A stretch of 64,000 nucleotides of DNA from Nitrospira sp. (GTDB taxonomy: Bacteria > Nitrospirota > Nitrospiria > Nitrospirales > Nitrospiraceae), in NCBI GenBank assembly GCA_030653545.1, contig JAURZE010000005.1:220495-284494 (forward strand), given 5' to 3'. Positions 53,006 to 62,124 of this stretch are shown in pieces; the first letter of the stretch is position 1, and the number at the start of each line of letters is the position of its first letter. The notes beneath the pieces are model-generated. The model had not been told where the DNA came from and ran no database searches. It worked only from the letters and a program-made list of their open reading frames with translations. The position numbers and the translations under genes were made by a program.

Positions 53006-54430
53006 TCACTTCGGCGCGACGAGGACGTCCACAGTGAAGGCGTCGCTCACGCTGGTTAGGTCCGTTTCGAGCCGCGTCGGACTGCCGATGCGCCCCTCCG
53101 GATCGTAAATAAAGCAGAACAAGTGGACACAGGGGTGACGCGAGGCGTAGTGGGCGGCGTCGGCGGCAACCTGCTCGGCCAACTCCTTGGTGGTCAGGCC
53201 GGAGCGGGTTTTCTTGGCGACTACGGCAAGGCGATCCCGATTCAACAGCAGAGTCGTGCGCGTCGAGCCGCCGGCGTAGGGCGGCGTCCATTCGTCGGCC
53301 CCCACTTCATCGAATTCCAATTTCAGCAGCGCGCACAGCAAATCTTGCAGATCGTAGTCGTCTTCCACTTCCAGCGTCGTGCGGTAGTCCTTCCGCAAGC
53401 GGAGTTGCCGGGCTACGGCGTGAAAGCGCAGGCAGACCTTCCGGAGTGCATCGACCGGATCCGACGTGGGCTGTTCTCTGCGTGTTACGACAGTGGGCGA
53501 GGCCGGTGTCGGAGTCGGATGTGGCGATGGGACCGGAGATGGCGGTGGCGCTATGACGGATACGGCCGGTGCACTGGGTTGATCGGGCGGCTTCTGCAAG
53601 CTCTCGCTTGCGAGGAGCGGGGGCGTTGGTGGCGGCGATGCTAATGGAGAGGAGAAGGCTCCGATCTGTGGTTGAGGAGGAGCGGTGACCTGCAGCGGTG
53701 CAGTCGGTGCTGGTGCGAGGGGCGCGATAGGCTCCTGCCTGGTGGCTGGGGCCTCGGCCGCAGGTATTGATGTCGGGGCTGGTGCTGCCGGTTGTGGATC
53801 TGGAGGCATGGTGCGAAAGCGAGCCGACTCAAGATGGCTTGGCGGAATCGCCGACGTCGCTGGGTGAACCGGCGCAGGCGGTGTGAACGCAGGTGTTTGC
53901 GGGGGCGGCGCGGTTGGCTGGCTCAAATTGGTCGTGATGGCGACGGACATCGTCACCGGCGGCGTACTCCCCGGGGTGGATTGCGCCATAGTAATCTGAG
54001 CCGCCGGCGTCGTCGGTGGGACCAAGGTCATTTGCGGCGGGCCAGAGGCTGCGGGATTCTGTCCGGTTTCAGGCGCCGGCGTCGCAGGAGCAAGTCCTTG
54101 CAACTCCAGTTTCTTGCGTTCCAACGCCGTAATGAATGACTTGACCAGATGCACGCTCTGCGTCGTTTCAGCCGGAGTGGAGATTTTGAGCTTGTGGGCG
54201 CGGTGTGCCTGATATTCCGGAGAGCGCTCGCCGAACAGCCGGCGAACGGTTTCACGAATCTGCAACTCGGCTTTGGCCCGCGCGCCGTCGCGATAGGGAA
54301 ACCCTTCCCGGCTGAAGTCTTCAATCGAAGTCAGAATGTTCTGAAAGGTAGCGAGGCCTTGCGCGACCTCTTCGACCGCGGCGGTCTTCGAACGTGTGCG
54401 GGGAGACTCTGCGGAGCGTGTGCGTGCCAT
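53006..54430 (-). CDS. Proline-rich protein with a DpnII/MboI-like nuclease-fold C-terminus
   Basis: A 474-residue protein in three parts. Residues 20-115 are helical (FQNILTSIEDFSREGFPYRD). Residues 116-330 are a Pro/Ala/Thr linker. Residues 335-474 match the restriction-endonuclease-like DpnII-MboI fold: DLQDLLCALLKLEFDEVGAD, EWTPPYAGGS, KKTRSGLTTKELAEQ, CFIYDPEGRI. In related proteins the core carries Asp and Glu before the KKTR. Here those positions read Thr393 and Val404, so the active site looks lost. Function may be nucleic-acid or protein binding. It lies directly upstream of the RAM gene on the same strand. Confidence 0.78.
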   Translation of the reverse strand: MARTRSAESPRTRSKTAAVEEVAQGLATFQNILTSIEDFSREGFPYRDGARAKAELQIRETVRRLFGERSPEYQAHRAHKLKISTPAETTQSVHLVKSFITALERKKLELQGLAPATPAPETGQNPAASGPPQMTLVPPTTPAAQITMAQSTPGSTPPVTMSVAITTNLSQPTAPPPQTPAFTPPAPVHPATSAIPPSHLESARFRTMPPDPQPAAPAPTSIPAAEAPATRQEPIAPLAPAPTAPLQVTAPPQPQIGAFSSPLASPPPTPPLLASESLQKPPDQPSAPAVSVIAPPPSPVPSPHPTPTPASPTVVTRREQPTSDPVDALRKVCLRFHAVARQLRLRKDYRTTLEVEDDYDLQDLLCALLKLEFDEVGADEWTPPYAGGSTRTTLLLNRDRLAVVAKKTRSGLTTKELAEQVAADAAHYASRHPCVHLFCFIYDPEGRIGSPTRLETDLTSVSDAFTVDVLVAPK

Positions 54431-54633
54431 ACGATTGAACGAAGCTTAGCCCAGGGTCCGCACACTGGCAAGAAAACGAGGGATTCTCGCCGAGGAGGGA
54501 TCGAACAAAATGAGATTGATGCGCGCCGGGCCGTGTATCTGTTTCGCCTTGGGCGTCGACGACTTAGCGCGCTTGTCTCGTTAAGGACGGTCAGACAATG
54601 ATGCTGTCCGGTCAGTCGCCCAGGCAGGATCGG

Positions 54634-54948
54634 TCACGAACATTTGTGCGCGCTGCGTTTCTCGATATAGGCGTCTTTGTATGACCATTGGCAGGCGACG
54701 CCTTTGGGGTCGAAGGTCATGGTGATGGTGCCCACGCTGTTGGGAGCCCACGTCACCGGCCATTCACAGGCTTCTCCGCCTGATTTGAACGTATGGCAGC
54801 GTGTGGGAATACCCTGGTCTTTCACACGGTCGTCTTTGGTGGTGCCGATCCACGTATTCCACGACTCATCGGATTTTCCATAGACTGCCTCGGCGCAGCC
54901 ATAGAGCGAGGTGCACACGGCAAGAAGAACCAGTAGTCTGCCCATCAT
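54634..54948 (-). CDS. Small lipoprotein, 104 aa
   Basis: A signal peptide with lipobox SLYGC (residues 14-18) is followed by a mature domain of alternating strands with several Cys (TRCHTF, EACEWPV, CQWSYK), possibly disulfide-linked. No domain is recognised. The start ATG at 54948 follows GAAGGAGCATCG. It stands alone between the nuclease-fold gene and tRNA-Arg. Confidence 0.75.
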   Translation of the reverse strand: MMGRLLVLLAVCTSLYGCAEAVYGKSDESWNTWIGTTKDDRVKDQGIPTRCHTFKSGGEACEWPVTWAPNSVGTITMTFDPKGVACQWSYKDAYIEKRSAHKCS

Positions 54949-54996
54949 CGATGCTCCTTCGAATGGATCACGCGCGTGGAACGAGTACGTGTGGGT

Positions 54997-55073
54997 TGGT
55001 GCCCCCGATACGAATTGAACGTACGACCTTCGGTTTAGGAAACCGCTGCTCTATCCAACTGAGCTACGGGGGC
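54997..55073 (-). tRNA. tRNA-Arg (CCT)
   Basis: On the minus strand from 55073: a 7-bp acceptor stem GCCCCCG/CGGGGGC, a D arm with GAGC, an anticodon arm GCGGT/ACCGA with loop TTCCTAA, a variable loop, and a T arm with TTCAATT. The anticodon CCT reads AGG arginine codons. The 3' CCA is encoded. Confidence 0.95.
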
Positions 55074-55127
55074 ATGGCGTGAATCTAGCGCACTTCTGAA
55101 AGTGGTGCAAGCGAAGGCCACTAGGGA

Positions 55128-55147
55128 CGTGGCATCGCGATGCCACG
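55128..55147. terminator. Perfect 20-bp palindrome after the DUF4832-like gene
   Basis: CGTGGCATCG followed by its exact complement, three bases after the minus-strand gene stop at 55151. There is no T-run; it could be a Rho-type stem or a protein site. Confidence 0.4.
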
Positions 55148-55150
55148 CGG

Positions 55151-56548
55151 TTATTCATCGATGGTGATCGTGGAGAGCGCGTACCAGCCGTCTGGACGTT
55201 TGCCTTCGATCGCGAGTTCGACGAGCGCTGATCCGCCGGTTTCATGCAGCAGGGCGACATCCAGCCAATAGATTCCTGACGCAATCTGGGCAGGGATTCT
55301 CAGGGTATCCTCAATCTGGTAGCGCGTCCCAGGAAGCCATTGCTTCACGTCGGCGTTGCTGGTCCACTGTGCAACAACATCGTCGGTCGCATTCCTCAGC
55401 CGGAACGCGAGCGGCCAGGGCCGGTAGACGGGGGCCACGCCGATGTTTTCCCATTCGGTCTGAAGCGTCCAGGCCGGACCAACCCTGACTTCCGCCGGGT
55501 GGCTGACGGTCCGCAGCACCAGCCGATAGCCGATCTTCTTGAGGAACTCATTGACCTTGGGCCGCCAGCGGGCCGGCACCGGAGAGGACTTCGCGTTCAG
55601 GACGGAGACATGCCAATCCAGCCCTTGTTGCAGAATGCGATCGATGTCGAAGCCCTTGTCTTCCCAATCCTGCATGACGCCGCAGACTTCAAACTGCACC
55701 GGACCGCGGGTCCATGCGGCGGCGATGACCGGATCCTGGAGCACCGGCGGATAGGCGTGCTCCATATGATTCCAGTCAGGGCCAAAGTAGCCATAGTCGC
55801 CGAAGCAGTCTCCTCGCCACCCTGCTCCGCGCCCGGTGGCATACCGGAGTTGCCCTCCATGCAGCATGACTAACGGGACCTGCGGGAAATATTTGAAATA
55901 CCAATCGGTGATCGCGATCTGGACGTCTTCGGTGGGGAAGTACTGTTTGCATTGCCGTTCTACGCCTTGGCAGCAGGCCATATTCCATTCGCCCCAGCAT
56001 CCGATCGATCCGATATCCACATGATCGATGTCCGGCGATCTGCCATAGCGCGCGCCCAAGGCCTTGATGAGTTTTTCATGATAGTCGAGAAAGATGGGGT
56101 TGTTGTAATCGGGGAAGCGGCCGCCGCCGACGGCAATGGCGGGGACGCCTTTTGCCAGCAGCCAGGCCGGAGACCCTGAACGATATTCGGACATGACGCG
56201 GAATGCCAGCCGCTCTCCTTTGGCTTTGGCCAGCTCGATGGTGCGATCAATCAGATCGAAGGCGTACTGGCCTTCCGCCGGTTCGAGATCGGCCCAGGAC
56301 CAGCGGAAGTAGGCCACGGTTGAGCGCGGATAGGTGCCCGGCGCGGGGGGGTGGTCGAATCCGAAGTGAAAATCGGCGAATCCCATTCCCGGGTTATAAA
56401 GGGTATCTGTAATTTCCAGAGGATAGAGGGTCACTCTCTGTATGCGGGAGAGCTCTGCTATCTCCTTCTTGAAAGGCCCGACGCACGATGTGCCGGTTAT
56501 CAAGAGGGCTACCAATATGAGGGGTAACGCAAGGGGCATTTGATTCAT
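55151..56548 (-). CDS. DUF4832-type glycoside hydrolase-like lipoprotein
   Basis: A 465-residue protein with lipobox ITGTSC at about residues 17-22. The N-terminal half resembles a TIM barrel of the DUF4874/GH42-like type (NPGMGFADFHF, YFRWSWADLEPAEGQYAFD, LAFRVMSEYRSG, DIGSIGCWGEWN). The C-terminal third is a DUF4832-like beta domain (AEVRVGPAWTLQTEWENIGV). It may act on carbohydrate outside the cytoplasm, but no activity is proven. It is a single gene ending in a palindrome. Confidence 0.82.
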   Translation of the reverse strand: MNQMPLALPLILVALLITGTSCVGPFKKEIAELSRIQRVTLYPLEITDTLYNPGMGFADFHFGFDHPPAPGTYPRSTVAYFRWSWADLEPAEGQYAFDLIDRTIELAKAKGERLAFRVMSEYRSGSPAWLLAKGVPAIAVGGGRFPDYNNPIFLDYHEKLIKALGARYGRSPDIDHVDIGSIGCWGEWNMACCQGVERQCKQYFPTEDVQIAITDWYFKYFPQVPLVMLHGGQLRYATGRGAGWRGDCFGDYGYFGPDWNHMEHAYPPVLQDPVIAAAWTRGPVQFEVCGVMQDWEDKGFDIDRILQQGLDWHVSVLNAKSSPVPARWRPKVNEFLKKIGYRLVLRTVSHPAEVRVGPAWTLQTEWENIGVAPVYRPWPLAFRLRNATDDVVAQWTSNADVKQWLPGTRYQIEDTLRIPAQIASGIYWLDVALLHETGGSALVELAIEGKRPDGWYALSTITIDE

Positions 56549-56881
56549 CGGTTCACCGGTTCCTTCTCTTACAGCCGAATCCTTCTGGTGTCGGGTTTGA
56601 CATGGAAAACTGTATCGATACGGTACCTGAGCCTTCTCTCACGCTCAAGTCTCTCTCTGTCAAGATCCGAGGGGGGGAGGGGACTGTGGACAGGTCTGTA
56701 GGCAGAACATTGATAGGCAGAGCATTGGATGGTCTGCTCGGACCCCCCCCTTAACCATTGACCTTGAGCTCGCTTTGCTTCTTGCAAGCGCTCTCTGGCA
56801 CAGGCAATATCTGCAGGTTGATGGCAGGAGTGCTGTCCGCGCCTTGCCGGGATTGTTTCGTTCCATTGGACCACACTGACC
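56549..56881. other. Intergenic region upstream of the ccm operon
   Basis: A 333-base gap between a leftward lipoprotein gene and the rightward ccmA. It should hold promoters of both. Two imperfect tandem copies of TAGGCAGAACATTGA occur at 56699-56729. A run of GGGGGGGAGGGG at about 56672-56683 is notable. No clear promoter pair is seen, and short open frames lack homology. Confidence 0.35.
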
Positions 56882-57502
56882 ATGCTGGAAACGATTGATC
56901 TGGCCTGCGCGCGCGGGGAGCGTGAACTGTTTTCCGGCCTCACGATCGCGGTGACACCGGGACTCCTCATCGCGATTGTGGGGGAGAACGGCAGCGGGAA
57001 ATCGAGCCTGCTTCGCACGCTGTCCGGCCTACTCCCGAGAGAGCGAGGGATAATCCGATGGAACGGCGCCGATATTGACGAATTGAATGACGACTACAGG
57101 CGGCAGCTGACGTATCTCGGCCATCTCAATGGCATCAAGGACGATTTGACGCCGATTGAAAATCTGCAGATCTCCGCTGAATTATTCGGGGACGACCGGT
57201 CGGTGCCATCCGCCCGTGGGGCCTTGCAGGCGGTGGGGTTGGGCCGGCAGACACAGTCATTACCGACGCGGGTGCTCTCCCAAGGGCAGAAACGCCGGGT
57301 GGCGCTGGCTCGACTGTGGTTGTCCAAACGGCCTCTGTGGATTTTGGATGAACCGTTTGCCGCCTTGGACGATGTAGGAACCGCGTTGCTGACCGAGCAG
57401 CTGTCGCGCCATCTGGAGGCCGGCGGGATGGCAGTGGTGGCGACGCACCAAGCCGTCGGGGTTCGTGAAGAGTCGCTCCGTTCGCTGAGGCTGCCCGGAT
57501 GA
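56882..57502 (+). CDS. ccmA: Heme exporter ATP-binding protein CcmA
   Basis: A 206-residue ABC ATPase of the CcmAB(C) complex that releases haem-loaded CcmE. The Walker A is GENGSGKSSLLR, the signature is LSQGQKRRVALARL, the Walker B is PLWILDEPFAALDD, and the switch His is in VATHQAVG. The stop overlaps the ccmB start. It is the first gene of the nine-gene ccm operon. Confidence 0.95.
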   Translation: MLETIDLACARGERELFSGLTIAVTPGLLIAIVGENGSGKSSLLRTLSGLLPRERGIIRWNGADIDELNDDYRRQLTYLGHLNGIKDDLTPIENLQISAELFGDDRSVPSARGALQAVGLGRQTQSLPTRVLSQGQKRRVALARLWLSKRPLWILDEPFAALDDVGTALLTEQLSRHLEAGGMAVVATHQAVGVREESLRSLRLPG

Positions 57503-58182
57503 ACCAGGCTGGGCTGGGCGCGGTGGTTCAGGCGATAGTCAGGCGGGACCTGCTGTTGGCGTTTCGGCGGCAGGCCGATGTGATGACGACGGTGTTTTTC
57601 TTCGTCATCGTGGCGAGTCTGTTTCCACTTGGCGTCAGTCCGGAGCCCGCGGTGTTGCGGATGATTGCTCCGGGTGTGTTGTGGGTGGCGGCCTTGCTCT
57701 CCTGTTTGCTCTCTCTCGGACGAGTCTTTACTGCGGACCATCAGGACGGCGTGTTAGAACAGATGGTGTTGATTCCGCATCCGCTTGCGGTGCTGGTGTT
57801 GGCCAAGGTCTTTGCCCATTGGCTTGTTTCAGGGTTGCCGGTTGTCTTGCTGTCGCTGTTGCTCGGTGTGCAGTTCGGTTTGGAGGGAGAGGCGCTGGCC
57901 GTGCTCGCACTGTCCCTTCTTCTCGGTACGCCGACATTGAGTCTGATTGGTTCCATCGGTGCCGCGCTGACGCTGGGTGTCCGTGGCAGCGGGATGTTGG
58001 TGGCGTTGCTCGTGTTGCCGTTGTTCATTCCGGTCTTAATTTTCGGTGCGGGCGCGGTGAGCGGCACCCTGTCTGGAATCGGGGCCGAGGCCAATCTCTC
58101 GCTGCTCGGGGCTTGTTTGATGGCGGCGATTCCGCTGGCTCCCTGGGCCGCGGCGGCCGCGGTGCGCATTGCGGTAGAGTAA
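57499..58182 (+). CDS. ccmB: Heme exporter permease CcmB
   Basis: A 227-residue inner-membrane protein with six hydrophobic segments, the transmembrane partner of CcmA. It has the expected opening VVQAIVRRDLLLAFRR, GVLWVAALLSCLLSLGRVFT near segment 2 and VLPLFIPVLIFGAGA. Start overlaps ccmA by four bases, and the gene ends ten bases before ccmC. Confidence 0.95.
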   Translation: MNQAGLGAVVQAIVRRDLLLAFRRQADVMTTVFFFVIVASLFPLGVSPEPAVLRMIAPGVLWVAALLSCLLSLGRVFTADHQDGVLEQMVLIPHPLAVLVLAKVFAHWLVSGLPVVLLSLLLGVQFGLEGEALAVLALSLLLGTPTLSLIGSIGAALTLGVRGSGMLVALLVLPLFIPVLIFGAGAVSGTLSGIGAEANLSLLGACLMAAIPLAPWAAAAAVRIAVE

Positions 58183-58192
58183 GCAGGAACGT

Positions 58193-58957
58193 ATGAGCGA
58201 ATCCCGCATCACATGGTCGAAATATTCCTCGCCGCAGGCGCTGTATCCGCTTGCCGGGACACTCATTCCCTGGTGCGCGAGCGCGGCGATCTTATTTATG
58301 GCGGTAGGGCTCTACCTCGGGTTCTTTGTGGCTCCGACCGACTTTCAACAGGGGGACGCCTATCGCATTATCTTCGTGCATGTGCCGGCGGCCTGGATGT
58401 CCATGTTTCTCTATGTGGTGATGGCGCTCTGGGCCGGTCTCGGCTTGGGACTAAAGGCGCGTCCATCGTTTATGATGGCGCAAGCGATCGCTCCGACCGG
58501 CGCGATGTTTACCTTTGTGGCGCTTCTCACCGGTGCTCTGTGGGGCAAGCCGACCTGGGGCGCCTGGTGGGTCTGGGATGCGCGGCTCACCTCGGAGTTG
58601 ATTCTCCTATTTCTGTATCTGGGGGTGATGCTGCTGCATGCCTCCATCGATGATCTTCGGCGGGCGGACCGGGCAAGCGCCCTGTTTGCGTTGGTCGGCG
58701 TCGTCAATGTGCCGATCATCTACTTTTCCGTGCGCTGGTGGAATACGCTGCATCAAGGCGCGTCCGTCAGCATGACGGCGGCGCCGAAGATGGCCGCGAC
58801 GATGTTGACGGCCATGTTGCTCATGTCGATCGGGTTCTGGCTATACAGTATTGCCGTGATTCTGGCGAGGCTGCGTTGTGTGATCCTTGAGCGGAACCGT
58901 CAGGCCCGGGCGAGCCAGAGCGCGTTCGGGCAGGGTGCGAAGGAGGTCCGTGCATGA
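58193..58957 (+). CDS. ccmC: Heme-handling protein CcmC
   Basis: A 254-residue membrane protein with six hydrophobic segments. The WWD haem-handling motif WGAWWVWDARLTSELIL is in the middle, with a conserved His in FVHVPAAWM and another in NTLHQGAS. It loads haem onto CcmE in the periplasm. The C-terminus is positively charged. The last codons overlap ccmD by four bases. Confidence 0.95.
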   Translation: MSESRITWSKYSSPQALYPLAGTLIPWCASAAILFMAVGLYLGFFVAPTDFQQGDAYRIIFVHVPAAWMSMFLYVVMALWAGLGLGLKARPSFMMAQAIAPTGAMFTFVALLTGALWGKPTWGAWWVWDARLTSELILLFLYLGVMLLHASIDDLRRADRASALFALVGVVNVPIIYFSVRWWNTLHQGASVSMTAAPKMAATMLTAMLLMSIGFWLYSIAVILARLRCVILERNRQARASQSAFGQGAKEVRA

Positions 58958-59124
58958 CGTGGGGAAGTCTTTCAGAGTTCCTGGCCATGGGTGGCTATGG
59001 TTTCTATGTGTGGATGTCATTTGGCACGACCGCCTTGTGCATGGTCTGGGAAGTGTTGATGGTGCGTCGGCGTCAGGCGAGGGCCTTACCTATCGAGTCT
59101 TCTGAAGAAGGAGTGACCCACTGA
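58954..59124 (+). CDS. ccmD: Small membrane protein CcmD
   Basis: A 56-residue single-pass protein, [20 protein letters not shown] at the start, which is the typical CcmD MGGYxxYVW opening, followed by one helix and a basic RRRQAR tail. It helps release holo-CcmE from the CcmABC complex. The ATG at 58954 overlaps ccmC, and its stop shares a base with the ccmE ATG. Confidence 0.93.
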   Translation: MTWGSLSEFLAMGGYGFYVWMSFGTTALCMVWEVLMVRRRQARALPIESSEEGVTH

Positions 59125-59588
59125 TGACCGCGCGACAGAAACGGTTTAGCCTCATCGGTCTCGGACTCGTGGCGTTGGGGATCGCCGCAGCGTTGGTGCT
59201 GAATGCGTTCAATAGCAACCTCGTGTTCTTTTTTACGCCCACGCAGGTCGCCAATGGGGAAGTGCCGAAAGGGCAAAGCTTTCGCATCGGCGGAATGGTC
59301 GAGGCCGGGACGCTCACGCGTGAGAACGACGGTTTGACCGTCCATTTCGTCATGAGCGATACGGTGAAACGGGTCCCGGTCACCTATAAAGGCATCCTCC
59401 CGGATCTGTTTAAGGAGGGGAAGGGTGCGGTCGCGCAGGGGAGGCTCTCGTCGGAGGGAACCTTCGTGGCCAGTGAGGTGCTGGCGAAGCACGACGAGAA
59501 CTATATGCCGCCGGAAGCCGCTGAAGCGATGGCCAAGGCCAAAGCGACGGGGAAGCAGAGCAGCAACACGCTCGTAGTCACTCCGTAA
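59124..59588 (+). CDS. ccmE: Periplasmic heme chaperone CcmE
   Basis: A 154-residue membrane-anchored haem chaperone. One N-terminal helix (residues 10-27) precedes an OB-fold domain. The haem-binding His is in [12 protein letters not shown], exactly the family motif H-x3-Y. The tail is Ala/Lys-rich. It accepts haem from CcmC and passes it to CcmF/H. Confidence 0.96.
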   Translation: MTARQKRFSLIGLGLVALGIAAALVLNAFNSNLVFFFTPTQVANGEVPKGQSFRIGGMVEAGTLTRENDGLTVHFVMSDTVKRVPVTYKGILPDLFKEGKGAVAQGRLSSEGTFVASEVLAKHDENYMPPEAAEAMAKAKATGKQSSNTLVVTP

Positions 59589-59608
59589 GCGATAGAGGAT
59601 ACACCTGC

Positions 59609-61600
59609 ATGATCCCAGAAATCGGCCACTTTGCGTTGATCCTCGCCCTCTGTGTCGCGGCTGTGCAGGGCACCGTGCCGATTTTCGGCGCCGCATCCGG
59701 CAATTCTTCATTCATGGCGGTCGCGAAACCTGCGGCGCGTGGGCAGTTTCTGTTAGTGCTGATCGCCTTCTGTTGCCTGGGCTATGCATTCGCCGACAAA
59801 GATTTTTCGGTGCTCTACGTGGCGGCGAACGCGAATTCAAAGTTGCCGCTCCAATATCGTCTGGCCGCCATTTGGGGAGCCCATGAAGGCTCGCTCCTCT
59901 TGTGGACCTTCATCCTGACGCTCTGGATGATGGCGGTCACGCTCTTCTCAAAACATCTCCCGGAAGCGATGCGGGCGAGGATTCTCGGCGTGATGGGCTT
60001 GGTGAGCCTGGGGTTTCTCTTGTTCATGTTGACGGTCTCGAACCCCTTCGAGCGATTGATCCCGGTCGCGCCTGATGGCCGCGATCTGAATCCTTTGCTC
60101 CAGGATCCCGGTATGGTCATGCATCCGCCGATGCTCTATATGGGGTATGTGGGATTTTCGGTCGCGTTCGCTTTTGCCATCGCCGCGTTGCTAGGCGGCA
60201 ATCTGGATGCAGCCTGGGCCCGGTGGTCTCGCCCCTGGACCACGGTTGCCTGGTGCTTTCTGACGGTCGGCATCGCGTTAGGCAGCGGATGGGCCTATTA
60301 CGAGTTGGGTTGGGGCGGGTGGTGGTTCTGGGATCCGGTTGAAAATGCGTCCTTCATGCCCTGGCTGGCCGGAACCGCACTGATGCACTCGCTTGCCGTA
60401 ACTGACAAGCGGGGTGGGTTCAAAGTCTGGACCGTACTACTCGCGATCCTGGCCTTCTCGCTCAGTTTGCTCGGTACATTCCTCGTACGTTCCGGGGTCT
60501 TGACCTCGGTTCATGCCTTCGCGACTGATCCGAAGCGCGGGCTGTTTATTCTTGTCTTTCTCGCGGTCGTCATCGGCGGATCGTTGTTGCTCTATGCGTG
60601 GCGTGCGCCGCGTGTGGGCCTGGGGGGCGGGTTCGATCTGGTCTCGCGCGAAGCGATGCTGCTGGCGAATAATGTTCTCTTGGTCGTCGCCATGGGCTCG
60701 GTGTTGCTGGGGACGTTGTATCCGTTGTTTCTGGACGCGTTGGGCCTCGGAAAAATTTCGGTGGGCCCTCCATATTTCGATACGGTCTTTGTTCCTCTCA
60801 TGACCCCCGCCATTTTTCTGATGGGGGTCGGTCCACTGGCCCAATGGAAGAAAGCGAGTCTGCCGGCTCTGGCGCTGCGGCTGCGCTGGGCGTTCGGCAC
60901 CAGCGTCGTTACCGCACTGCTGCTGCCGTTTATACTGGGGAAATGGACGCCACTGCTTAGCCTCGGTTTGTTGTTGGCGCTGTGGATTGTGACAACGGCC
61001 GTCGTGAATGTGCGTGAGAGACTGACCCATCTTGAGGGAGCCAGTCTTACGAGTCGTCTCGCGTCGGTTCCGCGTTCCTATTGGGGCATGATCCTGGCGC
61101 ATTGCGGGATTGCCGTTTTCATCGTCGGGGTGACGATGGTGAAGGGGTTTGAGGTCGAGCAAGATCTGCGGATGAATGTGGGCGAGACTGCCACGATCGG
61201 CGGCTATACGTTTCAGTTCGACGGCGCGAAGGATCATGTGGGGCCGAACTATATTGCGGCACGCGGCACGTTTCGCGTGACAAAGGATGGCCGTGAAGTG
61301 ACGACCATGTATCCGGAGAAACGCCGGTATATAGTGCAGAGCCAGACCATGACGGAGGCGGCGATCGACTCCGGGGTTTTTCGCGATCTCTACGTATCCT
61401 TGGGGGAGCCGCTGGAAGGCGGGGCCTGGAGCGTGCGGCTCTACCACAAACCGTTTATCGACTGGATCTGGGGCGGCTGCTTGATCATGGCGTTCGGCGG
61501 AGTCTTGGCGATCACTGATCGCCGCTATCGCCTTGCCTGGCGCCGTGAACAAGAGGCAGCGCCCGCTGTCTCTCAACCGGTCGGAGCGCCGATTGTATGA
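59609..61600 (+). CDS. ccmF: Cytochrome c haem lyase subunit CcmF
   Basis: A 663-residue polytopic membrane protein with about 15 hydrophobic segments. The WWD motif GWGGWWFWDPVENASFMPWL is present, along with WGAHEGSLLLW near residue 85 and the conserved His residues in MHPPMLYMGY and MHSLAV. It joins haem to apocytochromes. A shift of 20 bases separates it from ccmE; its stop overlaps the next gene by four bases. Confidence 0.96.
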   Translation: MIPEIGHFALILALCVAAVQGTVPIFGAASGNSSFMAVAKPAARGQFLLVLIAFCCLGYAFADKDFSVLYVAANANSKLPLQYRLAAIWGAHEGSLLLWTFILTLWMMAVTLFSKHLPEAMRARILGVMGLVSLGFLLFMLTVSNPFERLIPVAPDGRDLNPLLQDPGMVMHPPMLYMGYVGFSVAFAFAIAALLGGNLDAAWARWSRPWTTVAWCFLTVGIALGSGWAYYELGWGGWWFWDPVENASFMPWLAGTALMHSLAVTDKRGGFKVWTVLLAILAFSLSLLGTFLVRSGVLTSVHAFATDPKRGLFILVFLAVVIGGSLLLYAWRAPRVGLGGGFDLVSREAMLLANNVLLVVAMGSVLLGTLYPLFLDALGLGKISVGPPYFDTVFVPLMTPAIFLMGVGPLAQWKKASLPALALRLRWAFGTSVVTALLLPFILGKWTPLLSLGLLLALWIVTTAVVNVRERLTHLEGASLTSRLASVPRSYWGMILAHCGIAVFIVGVTMVKGFEVEQDLRMNVGETATIGGYTFQFDGAKDHVGPNYIAARGTFRVTKDGREVTTMYPEKRRYIVQSQTMTEAAIDSGVFRDLYVSLGEPLEGGAWSVRLYHKPFIDWIWGGCLIMAFGGVLAITDRRYRLAWRREQEAAPAVSQPVGAPIV

Positions 61601-62124
61601 AGCGGTTCTTGCTCCCGCTGGCAATCTTTGTGGTGATGGTGGGATTTCTCGCGGTTGGCTTGACCTTGAACCCGCGCGAAGTCCCGTCGCCGCTGGTGGG
61701 AAAACCGGCCCCTGATTTTTCACTGCCTCAGCTGCATGAATCCGACAAGATGTTTTCCCCGAAAGATCTGGCCGGGAAGGTCTGGTTGCTAAACTTTTGG
61801 GCCTCCTGGTGCAATGGATGCAAGGATGAACATCCGATCCTGATGCAACTAGCAAAATCGGGCGAAGTCCCGATCTACGGGGCGGATTATAAGGACACTC
61901 GGGAGGAAGCGCTCACCTGGTTGCGGCGTTGGGGTAATCCGTACCAGTTGGTCGCCGTGGACGAAGCGGGCCGGGTGGGCATCAACTATGGCGTGTACGG
62001 CGTTCCGGAGACCTACGTGATCGATAAGGCCGGAACGATTCGGTATAAACAGATCGGGCCGGTGGATCAGGACGTTTTGGAAAAGAAGATTCTTCCTCTT
62101 GTGCGGGAGCTGCAGCAGCAATGA
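61597..62124 (+). CDS. ccmG: Thiol-disulfide reductase CcmG/DsbE
   Basis: A 175-residue thioredoxin-fold protein with an N-terminal membrane anchor. The active site is WCNGC in NFWASWCNGCKDEHP; many CcmG have WCPTC or WCGPC, so the NG pair is a less usual variant. The cis-Pro loop is GVYGVPETYVID. It keeps apocytochrome cysteines reduced. It overlaps ccmF and ccmH by four bases each. Confidence 0.94.
   Translation: MKRFLLPLAIFVVMVGFLAVGLTLNPREVPSPLVGKPAPDFSLPQLHESDKMFSPKDLAGKVWLLNFWASWCNGCKDEHPILMQLAKSGEVPIYGADYKDTREEALTWLRRWGNPYQLVAVDEAGRVGINYGVYGVPETYVIDKAGTIRYKQIGPVDQDVLEKKILPLVRELQQQ

Noticed and set aside
54510..54584. 24-codon frame after GAGGAGGG between the nuclease-fold gene and the lipoprotein gene
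   Set aside because: No hydrophobic or metal motif and no operon context; purine run may be chance.
56699..56729. Two imperfect tandem copies of a 15-16 base unit as a possible CRISPR-like or regulatory repeat
   Set aside because: Only two copies, no spacers and no nearby cas genes; noted only as a small repeat.
59022..59040. TGGCAC...TTGTGC resembling a sigma-54 promoter
   Set aside because: It lies inside the ccmD coding sequence with imperfect spacing and base match, and no operator or downstream gene needs it.
60437..61855. 472-codon minus-strand frame opposite ccmF and ccmG
   Set aside because: Antisense to well-defined ccm genes; low-complexity Arg/Gln composition and no ribosome site.
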